Origin: Sphaerolaimus hirsutus
Lineage: Eukaryota > Nematoda > Chromadorea > Monhysterida > Sphaerolaimidae
DNA: 64,000 nt
Assembly (NCBI GenBank): GCA_964036195.1
Contig: OZ038451.1
Span: 13,520,529-13,584,528 of the forward strand
Direction of reading: 5' to 3'
Shown: positions 1-28,815 of the stretch, one piece after another
How positions within the stretch are numbered: position 1 is the first letter of the stretch
Layout of the letters: each line of letters opens with the position of its first letter
Made by a program: the position numbers and the translations under genes
Notes under the pieces: model-generated
What the model was told of the DNA's origin: nothing
Databases searched by the model: none
Seen by the model: only the letters and a program-made list of their open reading frames with translations

Positions 1-132
1 ATCAATAAATCTCAGACTAGGTAGTTATTCGACGTAAAATGGTGAAATATTTATATTTCGAAACGACACATAAGAAATATCACTACAGTGAGGCAGGGTA
101 GCACTACAATAGTCGGAATGATTATTTTCAAA

Positions 133-1944
133 TCAAGCTAATTTATCGCCATAATCGACCAACGGCTGGATCCATTTCACATCGCGACCGCGTTCACAAT
201 CGTCACTTTCGCTTCTGTAGTCCATTTCCACGTGCGCCACTCGCATCCGGCCCAAGACGTGGCCGCAGCTGTCGCACAGCGGCACCAAGGTCGCGTTGAA
301 TAGGGCGAGCATGAAGCGACGGAGGTACGACTGCGGGATGGCGTAACGATGGGAAACAAAAATTCTAAAACTTTTTGGATTTTTTGGAATTTTTTTTCCA
401 CAAAATTTCCATTTCAAAATTTAAAAAGTAAAAAAAAATTTGACTTTTTATTCCACGTAATTTCCATTCAAAAATTTAAAAGTTTTTAGAAAAAAAACAC
501 TTAAGAGGGGTTTCATCGTTAGAACCGGGACTTGGGATGTGAGAATGGGGTTGGACGTGGTGTGCCGTAAAGATGTGTACTGAGCCCGGTAGTTGTCCTG
601 ACCGAGTGAATCTCAAATACCCAAATATGAAAACCCAAATAACCAACCAGCTGTATCCTAGCTATTCTGAGTGCCGGATTCGAACACCAGATCCATGTAA
701 AACTGGCGCATCCAAACTGCAAGCCCAGGCACACCATCAAGGGAACTCCAAACACTGCCGCCAATGCTCGATACCTGCCGATTAGATTATTGGAAAAACT
801 GTGATCGAGGCACTTGGAAGGCACCATGGCGCCCTTGCGTTGTTATGTACATTTGTTGCACACGGCCAGGGGGCAGCCCCGCACCAAGTAAAATGCTACG
901 CAAAATGCCGTTAATATCATCCTTTTTCTACATTCTAGATGATAACGTTTTTCGTTTTTCTGTATTTCACGTGACATTTTACAGGGTCTGTAACTAACTA
1001 CCACTATTGTCTTTCCTAGCTTCTCGCCAACCGCACTTGTCTCGCACCAAACCAACACTAACTCACTTTTATCATCGCAAATTCCAAACACACCAGAAAC
1101 GGCTGACGCTGGTGAACACGGTGTGACTGGTGGCCCACACGCAGTCGGCGCTGTGCATTCCCTTTGGCTCGGCCACTAGCGATTCGAATTGTATCTGCCA
1201 TGTGTTACGAACAGAGTTGCGAAAGTGTATTCACGCTTAACCGAAACACCTGGGTAGTGATGGAAAAAGCGCCATGGCGCTTTTCTAAAACCCAGCGCCA
1301 CTGGCGCAAAGTGCCAGAGGCGCCATGCCGCTTTTTGCTTTGGCGCTAGCGCCAAGCGCCAGCGCCAGACGTTTTGTTTTGTTACTGGCGCCATGCAAAA
1401 ATGCGCCAAGCGCCATTGCGCTTTTTGCTTTGGCACTAGTGCCAGGCACCGGCGCCATTGCGCTTTTCCATCACTACACCTGGGTATGTTGGGTATTTAT
1501 GGTTTACGCTTTCTAGTTAACCATTTTTACATTGATGCTCACACTTTGTGCTATTTTCCTGGTAAAAATACCCGGTTGCTAGCAAAGCGTGAAAAAGTAA
1601 CAAAAAACTGCATGCATGAATCTCTGAGTAACTCCCCTTGTTAGCCGAGTGAAGAATGCAAACCCCCTTCAAAAAATCCTTACCCCCTCAAGATGTTTGC
1701 TAATTTCATGTGGATCTCTATTGTCCAAGTCGACATCGATAGCGTAAGTATTTCTTGTTTCATTTGGACTTTTGCCCGGCTGCGGGCTGGGCTGCGCACG
1801 CGTCGGCGTCGGCTGAGTTGACACTGGCGTTTGTTTCGTTGATTCTGCAACGAATGTGCTGTGGCCGTTGAAACTGTGCTCTGGACTGAAGTGATTGAAA
1901 GGAATGGCGTAGAAATAGAATCCAGAAAATGGTGTTGGCGCCAT
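133..1944 (-). CDS. CAV (caveolin family): Caveolin, four exons
   Basis: Caveolin is the hairpin membrane protein that builds caveolae. I read four exons on the minus strand: 1944-1684, 1194-1094, 774-648 and 330-133. All junctions are GT-AG and keep frame (phases 0, 2, 0), giving about 228 residues; family members are usually 150-180, so this N-terminus is long and rich in Ser, Thr and Pro. Exon 1 ends with DLDNRDPHEISKHLEG, like the caveolin DLVNRDPK segment. Exon 2 carries FESLVAEPKG (family signature FEDVIAEPEG) and the scaffolding segment (DCVWATSHTVFTSVSRF). Exon 3 holds the hydrophobic hairpin (YRALAAVFGVPL onward). Exon 4 is the C-terminal amphipathic part with LCDSCGHV, whose cysteines may be palmitoylated. 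The start at 1944 is the first Met in exon 1; an upstream exon is possible. Orthology to one vertebrate caveolin cannot be decided. Confidence 0.87.
1255..1476. mobile_element. hAT-like MITE filled with GCGCC words, caveolin intron 1
   Basis: The element starts TAGTGATGGAAAAAGCGCC and ends with the complement GCGCTTTTCCATCACTA. It is flanked on both sides by the identical 8-mer CACCTGGG (1247-1254 and 1477-1484), the target duplication length of hAT transposons. The inside is made of variants of GGCGCCAAGCGCC and the palindrome AGCGCCATGGCGCT. It has no coding capacity. Without it the caveolin intron 1 would be about 260 nt. Confidence 0.85.
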
Positions 1945-1976
1945 TGAAGCGCGCTAGTGTTGTGGGGTCATTCTAG

Positions 1977-2277
1977 TGGTATGAGCCCATCTTGGCCGCG
2001 CCATTGTGGCCGTGGACGTTGTGGCCGCGCCGTTCTGGCCGCGGGACACGAAGGCCGCGGACACGAAGGCCGCAGGACACGAAAGCCGCGGCCACAAAGT
2101 CCGCGGACACGATGGCCGCAAGCCCATTGTGGCCGCGGCCTTCGTGTCCTGCGGCCTTCGTGTCCACGGCCTTCGTGTCCAGCGGCCTTCGTGTCCACGG
2201 CCTTCGTGTCCCGCGGCCAGAACGGCGCGGCCAGAACGTCCGCGGTCACAATGGCGCGGCCAAGATGGGTGTCAACC
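1977..2277. mobile_element. GC-rich palindromic MITE with GGCCGCGGACACGAA words
   Basis: The element is flanked by identical 8-mers CATTCTAG at 1969-1976 and 2278-2285. The left arm (GCCCATCTTGGCCGCGCC) is mirrored on the right (GGCGCGGCCAAGATGGG). The middle is a tandem array of GGCCGCGGACACGAA-type units that switches to the opposite orientation near 2130. Long open frames in all directions are a by-product of GC-rich repetition. It sits about 33 bp upstream of the caveolin start, inside an older GCGCC-type repeat. Confidence 0.8.
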
Positions 2278-2285
2278 CATTCTAG

Positions 2286-2400
2286 TCATGGAAAAGCGCC
2301 AGAAAAAGGGCGCCAAGCGCCATGGCGCCATTCGGTGACAGGGCGACAGGCGTCAATGGCGCCACATAAAAAGGGCGCCAAGCGCCGCCGGCGCCAATTT
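2286..2400. repeat. GCGCC-word repeat remnant
   Basis: CATGGAAAAGCGCC at the left and repeated GGCGCCAAGCGCC and GGCGCCATTCGG units resemble the element at 1255-1476, but no matching right terminus or target duplication was found. It is probably the host copy into which the 1977-2277 element inserted. Confidence 0.55.
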
Positions 2401-2871
2401 ATTAGCACCTTTTTCCTTTCTAAACTTTTTCTTTCTAAACAAGTTTTATGCTTGTCCCACGCCAAAAGTCGCTGCACGCTGTACAACATTTAAATGGTGG
2501 CAGGTCGCCACTTAGGTATTTATGTTATGTTCTATGAAATTATCAAACCTTGACTTCTGCCGCCCGCCTCAGAGGAATGAATAGAGGAAATCTCTTTTGC
2601 ATCGTCCGACATGTTATACTACATACAATATCAATGGCGGCTTTTGTTTGATCGCAACGTTCTGGAAGTGCAAACTAAAAAAACGCTGGAGTGTTTTCTG
2701 AAGCGTGCCATGTTATCAAGGAATGCACTCAAATTTGACATAAAGTTGCGTTATCAACATTTTTTAGCGTCTTTGCGATTTTCAGATTCACACGCGCGCG
2801 AGTTTAACTCGAAATCACACCATACTTTTGAAGAGCTGTATCCAAAAGGCTATTCATTCTGAAAAAAGAAA

Positions 2872-22061
<19,190 letters not shown>

Positions 22062-22276
22062 CATTGTTCACAATTTTGAAATCGTTCCTTCAATTTTTTT
22101 ATGTGTCTTCTCTTCGTTTTGTGATGTCTATGTGCTAACGGCTTTGTCGAGCATAAATAGAAACTTGCATAAAGCGGCGTTCTCGTGGTTTTGATCTGGC
22201 GACAATGTTCAAGTTGAGAAAATCGGTGAAATGGACAATATATATGCCCCGGAATAATAACGTATTTGCCGTTTGA

Positions 22277-22282
22277 AATAAA
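22277..22282 (+). promoter_or_regulatory. Likely DDX42 polyadenylation signal
   Basis: AATAAA lies about 215 nt after the DDX42 stop codon in otherwise non-repetitive DNA. No cleavage site can be proven from sequence. Confidence 0.5.
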
Positions 22283-22570
22283 AACTTATTTCCCGGCTTG
22301 CGTTTATACACAGCTTAGTCATAATTCATTCACAATATTGACAAATAACAATTTTTGCACTTTTGTCGTGGTGATTCAAGGTGTGTCGGTGGCTTCGTTA
22401 ACATGACTTTTGTCGCCAGTGAAAAATGTGCATATGACAATTCACATCGTTATGTGGAACAAATATGTAAAACGGTGCTAAAAATTGTAAAAATAGACTG
22501 GCAAATGTAAGATGGGATTCATTTCTATCACGAAAATATACATCTAATGAAATATTTGCACTGAGTGGGT

Positions 22571-23425
22571 TACCGTATTACCTCGAAATACCCCCATGGG
22601 GGTTTATTATTTCGCCAGCAAAATTTGAGGGGGTTTATTCGAGGTTTTTTTTATTATTTCGTCAGAAATTTTCGTAAGGATCGTGGTAAATAGTAGGCAT
22701 TTGCGTACCCAAAATAGGTAATAAATGTGTCCAAACAGGATATATTTGGACACAAAAACGTAGATAGCTACACAAACTACTCTATTGGGCTGTCGGGAAA
22801 GTTCGTTCCGTTTTTGCATCGTCTTCCATTGGATCGTCCTGGACGAACCTAGAGGGTTTCAGTCGGAGTATATAAGCTGGATTCAATTCAAGCGTATCAT
22901 TTTACAGCAAAATTGATTGCTTATAAGTGGATCCAGTAAAATACTAATCTATCTCTTAATTGAGTCCAAAACTTGACATGCACCATCCAACGACCAACGC
23001 TACTGGGGTTATCGACTTTTCAACGATATCTCGATGTAAAAATCAGTTGGAATTGGAAACATAAAGTTGGAGACGTGTAGTACCATCCACTTTTGTGTAA
23101 TTATTTTTGCGGTAATTATTTATTCTTTCGTTGAGCTGTAATTCCAGCTCATACACCCGCGCTGAAAACTCACGATCCAATGGGAGACGATGCGGGAACG
23201 GAACGAACTTTCCCGACAGACCAGTGTGTGTAGCTGCAATGCAAATTAACAGTAATATATTTACATCATGTACATTGCGTACATGACGTATTTATTATGT
23301 AAATACATGACGTACATCATTCTGAAGGGGGGGGGGTATTTCGAGAGGGGGTTTATTATTTCCCCAGACCATTTTGAGGGGGGGGGGGTTTAATTCAAGG
23401 GGGGATAATTCGAGGTAATACGGTA
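22571..23425. mobile_element. TACCGTATTACCTCGAA foldback MITE, split by mariner-like insertion
   Basis: Left end TACCGTATTACCTCGAAATA at 22571 and mirrored right end TTCGAGGTAATACGGTA at 23425. The unique core (CGTAGATAGCTACACAAAC; ATGTACGTCA-type words) is the inverse of copies at 25811-26236 and 59864-60262. The core is interrupted at 22785-23224. Confidence 0.85.
22785..23224. mobile_element. Mariner-like non-autonomous element
   Basis: Mirrored ends GCTGTCGGGAAAGTTCGTTC and GAACGAACTTTCCCGACAG enclose about 400 bp with no transposase. A run of about 30 bp reading GTAGATAGCTACACAAAC through AGCTGCAATGC is continuous in the uninterrupted copies, so the insertion point is clear. A second copy of this sequence, without clear ends, is at 34705-35175. 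Confidence 0.72.
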
Positions 23426-24490
23426 TTCACGCCCTGCCGGAAGTTCAAAGAGCGATGTGTCGCCTTGGCGACAGACAAAGTCGTTAGTCGCCGCACATTT
23501 CTGCGACCATGCCGCAGTAGGTGTGACATGATGACAGATCTGCGGCAGCAACTTTGGATTGTTTGTCGCCAAGGCTCCTTCCGGCCAGCCTGCTACGTGA
23601 GCACCGGGTCAACATGGGCACCGGGCATACATGAACACAGGGTAAACACGACCACCGGCATAGGGTCATGTTGTTTATCTGTCTCCTACTCTTTTGTCTG
23701 TTTCTTCTCCATCTGTTTGAATTTTATGTATTGAACCCCCGCGAACCACCCCCCCCCAAACCCCCCTCACGACCCCGTCCAGAAAATTTTTCAGCTATCT
23801 AATCCCCCCGGAGGAGCGATTTGCAATCTATCCAATTCCCTGGAGGGTCCAAATCTAGCCTACCCCTGTGGTACACCTAAAATTGACCAGCTATCTGTCA
23901 TGGAAGCCGCTCAGTTATTAAATTTTTCTGCTGTCCCCTGAACCCCCCACCGCCAAATCACTCAGCTACTAGCCTATCAAGAGCCAAATTGTGATTTTTT
24001 CCAGTGCCCAGTTCAGAGACTAAGCCCACACATTGCACCCCAATGAATGCCCCAGTTTTTCTCCCATCTATCCGACCGGAAGAGCGATTTGCCATCTATC
24101 GAAGGGATCTAAATGCCTGACCCCGCCTACCACGTCGAATCGTGAGGCAAACCAACTCCCTTTGACCACGAGAACTGAATATTCCCATATGAAGGGTGTG
24201 CCGAACATCGTGCAGTAGCGATCGTGCTCATTTTATGCTATTTTTACACTACAGATCAAACAAGTTTCCATACATTTTTCAGGCGAGTTGCATTCATTTA
24301 TTCACGGCATTCATTTATTCACGGAATAAAAATCAAACGATCACACGCAAAAAATTCTAAAAGAGCGTGTCTAAAAGAAAAAATCAAAGGCACAACACAC
24401 AAATGAAACGAAGGTAAAATGACCAGCCAGCTGGCCAAATGGGCTAGTTGTCAAGTGACAAGAAAGTGGAGAAGCTGTAAACGGTATGTA
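23426..24490. other. Gene-free interval with short degenerate repeats
   Basis: 23455-23600 has GCCGCAG and CGCCAAGG words in both orientations. 23590-23660 has an ACCGGGTCAACATGGGC array. 23780-24140 repeats the TATCTA...GGAGCGATTTGC theme seen near 16640 and 29450. No exon with plausible splice sites was recognised. Confidence 0.5.
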
Positions 24491-25056
24491 CAGGGGTGGG
24501 CATCTTCAGTTACCGCTGGAAAAACGCGATAGCTTGAGCTACGGTTGAGCTATCACAGTGAAATTTTAACACAATAGAGTAGACTCCATAGGACACCTAT
24601 TCTGAAGTTTGCAACCCAAACGGCCACATTTTGGGTGAGTAGTGGAACACACCGTTTTTAGTGTAATTTTGTGACTAGGCGTCACCCATAGGATAAATCG
24701 AGGGTGGCATTTGAGGGGGGGGGGGTCACCGGTCTTTGGTGTTGTCCCATTCTGTCGTACATTGGCCGATTTGGATGCCCTTTGAGTATGTTGGGGTTTG
24801 GGGTCGGGGCTACAACCAAATTCTTTGTTTTTCTCGAATAGTCCCCCAGTCCTGAGATAACGGGGTCAAGTCACAAAATTACACTAAAAACTGTGTGTTC
24901 CACAACTCACCCAAAATGTGGCCGTTTGGGTTGCAAACTTCAGAATAGGTGTCCTATGGAGTCTACTCTATTGTGCTAAAATTTCACTGCGATAGCTCAA
25001 CCGTAGCTCAAGCTATCGCGTTTTTCCAGCGGTAACTGAAAATGCCCATCCCTGTA
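24491..25056. mobile_element. Foldback element CAGGGGTGGGCAT
   Basis: Ends CAGGGGTGGGCATCTTCAGT and the mirrored ACTGAAAATGCCCATCCCTG extend into arms of about 170 bp (GATAGCTTGAGCTACGG, CCATAGGACACCTATTC, ACGGCCACATTTTGGGTGAG), with a 200-bp unpaired centre. Termini look hAT-like, but I could not match an 8-bp duplication. Confidence 0.75.
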
Positions 25057-25810
25057 TTTAGGCAACACCATTTGAAAACTTCCGGAGACCACCACCTGCA
25101 ACTTCCCACAGCCCGAAAAACGCCCTTCCCAGAGGCTAATTCCGCAAATGGTCAAGTGACAGAAAAAGTGGTGAGTAGGTAGGCTAAGCACGTGGCAACG
25201 TAAGCGACACCCAACTTTACCCAGAACCTATCGCTTACTCGACACTCACTTAGCACACAGCCCCCCGTCTGATTTAAAAAGCGGCCACACTTTTGATACA
25301 AAAAGGGTTCTCCCATAAGTTTCCCATCACTTGTCCAAATACGGAATCGACCCAGGTCGCTTAAAAACCGACCAAAACCCCACCAAAATTGACAATTGAC
25401 AAAAAATTATTGGGCTTTATGCAGCCAGCTCACAACAATGATAATCCTTTCCATCCTGCTCCGAACAATAATGCGTCGCTTGGGTCGCGTCAGTTTCATC
25501 GAAACACCCCAGATTCGGGAGAGGCTTGTCGGCGATCAGAAAACATTCTATCGCTTCACGGCGAATCGCTTTTTGCTCTGCGGGGGGGGTGGTAGTCGCG
25601 TAAAACGGTACAATGGGGGGGGGGGGCTCAAACTGGATAGACTTTCGGGATTGGGACAAAAACTTCGGGGCTGCAAAAATCATAAAACTTTTAGGGATTC
25701 GCGAACGGAATTCCGTTTGAACTACAATGCGGGGTGGTTCGTGGGAACCCCTAGATATTTTTCTATCCGACGCCCACAAAAATACATAAATACCTAGTTG
25801 TTAATTAAGC

Positions 25811-26236
25811 TACCGTATTACCTCGAATTATCCCCCCCCCCCTTGAATTAACCCCCCCCCCCCTCAAAATGGGCTGGGGAAATAATAAACCCCCCCTCGA
25901 AATACCCCCCCCCCTTCGGAATGATGTACGTCATGTACATAATAAATACGTCATGTACGCAATGTACATGATGTATATTACTGTTAATTTGCATTGTATA
26001 CACAAGTTGCAGCTACACATAGAGTAGTTTGTGTAGTTATCTACGTTTTTATGTCCAAATATATCCTTTTTGGACACATTTATTACCTATTTTGGGTACG
26101 AAAATGCCTACTATTTACTACGATCCTTACGAAAATTTCTGACGAAATAATAAAACCCCCCCTCGAATTAACCCCCCCACAAATTTTGCTGGCGAAATAA
26201 TAAACCCCCATGGGGGTATTTCGAGGTGATACGGTA
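25811..26236. mobile_element. TACCGTATTACCTCGAA foldback MITE, complete copy
   Basis: It runs from TACCGTATTACCTCGAATTA to TTTCGAGGTGATACGGTA. Next to both ends are C runs, TTGAATTAACCCC and GGCGAAATAATAAACCCCC units, then the core with GTACATGACGTATTTATT-like words. It carries AATAAA hexamers on the plus strand. It is the intact reference copy for 22571-23425. Confidence 0.85.
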
Positions 26237-27700
26237 TACTGGCGCTACACACCCGCGGGTTTGTCAACAAGTGCCCATGTCAATTCAGCTTTTACTTCAC
26301 AGGTCACAGAAAATTTTTGAAGTTGACACGCGGAAATGGCGAAAAGGATTTGACATCGTTCCGCGACCCATCAACTATAATATGAATGGTTCAGTCGAAC
26401 AAGTTGACATCCGATGACATTTTCAAATACCTAGTAGTGAGAATATCGAAAATGGGCACCACGTAAACCGAACCCCGAGCGAACCCAAAAACCGTGAACC
26501 CAAAACCAACCATAAGGGCACTTGCAGCAGATCCCCCGGTCAGAGCCAGTTGACCGCGCGCACGCCGGGAACTCGCTATACTCCGCGCAATCAGAGTTCA
26601 GCGCGCACGGTTCAGCATTGCACTGGCACTCCTGGGGCCGGATTCAATTGGAACGTGGGGAGCAAGTAAGCGGCCCAACAAGAGCGTAAGAAAGGATGTT
26701 TCAGTTTAATGCATTGTGCTTATTTATGCACGCCGGTTTACTACTACTGAGATTTGAAAAAGCAAGTGATCTCATAAATCCGGCTTTGTATCATCTCCGT
26801 CAACTGTAGTTGACAAACACATCATTCCAGAAAATGAAAATGTCGTTCAAAGCTGATTTATGGGATTAGTAGATTTTAGGTGTACATGCATGTCTCGCGT
26901 AGAGCGCCTTACGCGCACCCTGCGTCTCAATTGAATCCGGTACCTTGGCGCTGGCGCCGACCAGCAGCATGCCGAATAGAAACAGGGACAACATGTTGGA
27001 CGGTCTACTGGCGATTTTGATGAATTTGGAAAGTTAAACGAAGGGACTTAATGAATGCTTGGATTTTATGCGCGCTTACCGCCGTGTAAACCAGTTTTTT
27101 TGCAACAACTTAATAATTTGGGAAAAAAAGCCTTGACGTTCAGAAAAGTGGTCTTGAAGGGCAGAACAAAGCGATTTTAATAAAAAGAAAACAGCTAAAT
27201 ATAAAGTAAAATTACTCTTTCCCAGCTTTTTTCACCGTTGAATTTTCGCAAATGTACGTTGAGAAGCAGATATGCTGTTTGAAGACATGATGTTGACTGA
27301 TATTGTGATAAGAACAGTTCGTACATTTTCTTTCATACCGGACGCACCGGGCATGCCCGCATTCCGAATAAAATCTGAGTAATGGTATATGTTGAACATG
27401 TAAACCGATTTTTTCCTAGATACGTTTCTGTTCGAAATAATGCGGATTGGCTAACTTCTCCTACCTACCTAGTTGTCAATGTTCACCGAAATTTTGACTT
27501 TCATCCGACCACCCAGTGTCAAGTTATTCAAAATGTAAAGCGTTGGTCTGAATTGCCGCACCCTGTACATTTATTCTTTAATTTTAACTCAAATTAGTTT
27601 TTTATATATACCTATTGGGGACTTCATAGATTAAATCGATCAGTCAAATACAGGTTGAACCGTGAACGATACATTCTGAAAACTCACTGAAACTAAAAAA
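26237..27700. other. No gene recognised
   Basis: Mixed AT-rich DNA. 26500-26950 contains a short inverted pair around GTCAACTGTAGTTGAC and a GGCGCTGGCGCC word. I see no exon with supporting similarity and no complete mobile element. Confidence 0.4.
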
Positions 27701-28780
27701 TACCGCATTTCCTCGAAATACCCTCCTCAAAATGGGCACTATGAATTAATAACCCCCCTCGAAATACCCCCTCCAGGAATTACACCACCCCCTCGAAATA
27801 CCCCGCCAATTAGAGCGTAAAGAGAACGTCAATGACAACAGCTGCGGTTTATGACCCGGGCAATGCATAACAAACGTTAAAAACAGTGATTGTGTTGTTT
27901 TTACGTTAGAACATGGTTTAGTTAGACCATCTACATAAATACTTGTATTTACATAGGTTTACCTAAGGCTGTAGACTCTTATACATAAAGTCGGCAGACG
28001 TATCGCCCTACAAACATTTGCGTCAATCTCTCCAGTGGAGAGTGCATGACGGCATTAGGAATTGTGACACAATATTTTAACCATTGGAATAGATCGGGTC
28101 ACGTATGAAAACTTGCCCCTTATCCCAGTTACCAGTTGCGTATATTACAAATGAGAGTGAAAAGTGAAAGTCAGCTAAAAATCATTAAAATTTGCTTCGC
28201 TTTGCCAATTTCCACCTTCATAATCGCTATTTTTGTTTATAGACATGGTTATATAGCTATCGTAAGCCTATTTTATTCATATTAACAGCGGATTTCGAAA
28301 TTTTGACCGGCTGCCAAGTTCTCTTCTGTTGGAACGAAGCCAATGAATGAAAAATAAAATAAAAACAAAAACGGTAGTTTGAACGGTCAAATTCTTTACG
28401 AGCAACGTTGAAAATGTAGATAACTAGGGCGCGGCACGCACGGACACAGCGAAACGTCCATTTTGCTTTTTATATGATTTCTTTTTCAATTTCTAGCGTC
28501 CGCGTGGGACACAAGTTTCGTTGTTCGCTCTATTCACGAGCGAATTCTAACTCTCCGATTTTGTAGGGTGAAATGTCCGCCGACTTTAGTGGTTTTTGTT
28601 GCATTTTTCTACGTCTGCATACGTTATTAGTATTGGGAGTTCAAAAAAATTCTGGCGAAAAAATAAACCCCCCTCGAATTACCCCTCCCCCTCGAATTAC
28701 CCCTCCCCCCTCGAAATACCCCCGCTCAAAATTTCAACCATAAAATAAACCCCCTGGAGGTATTTCGAGGAAATACGGTA
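27701..28780. mobile_element. TACCGCATTTCCTCGAAATA foldback MITE, long copy
   Basis: The left end TACCGCATTTCCTCGAAATA is mirrored by TATTTCGAGGAAATACGGTA at 28780. CCCCTCGAAATACCCC units lie at both ends around about 850 bp of unique DNA. Its right end is only 35 bp from the stop codon of the fibrinogen-domain gene, so it may form part of that 3' UTR. Confidence 0.75.
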
Positions 28781-28815
28781 AGCCTAAAACTGAATAAGGA
28801 TGTATTGTGTGTGTA

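Larger units (their letters stand above)
1945..2871. promoter_or_regulatory. Shared 5' interval between divergent caveolin and DDX42 genes
   Basis: The two start codons point away from each other and are 927 bp apart, so this interval must hold both 5' regions. It is occupied by a GC-rich palindromic insertion (1977-2277) and by GGCGCC repeats (about 2286-2400). From 2410 to 2871 the sequence is ordinary AT-rich DNA and probably contains the DDX42 leader. I see no clear TATA box. The bidirectional role is inferred from gene arrangement only. Confidence 0.45.

Noticed and set aside
1957-2493. Long open frames on both strands (up to 178 codons)
   Set aside because: They arise from a GC-rich palindromic repeat; products are repetitive and frames overlap on both strands without codon structure.
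25389-25797. Overlapping frames of 68-133 codons on both strands
   Set aside because: Poly-Gly runs and lack of splice-compatible or domain-like sequence; no family recognised.
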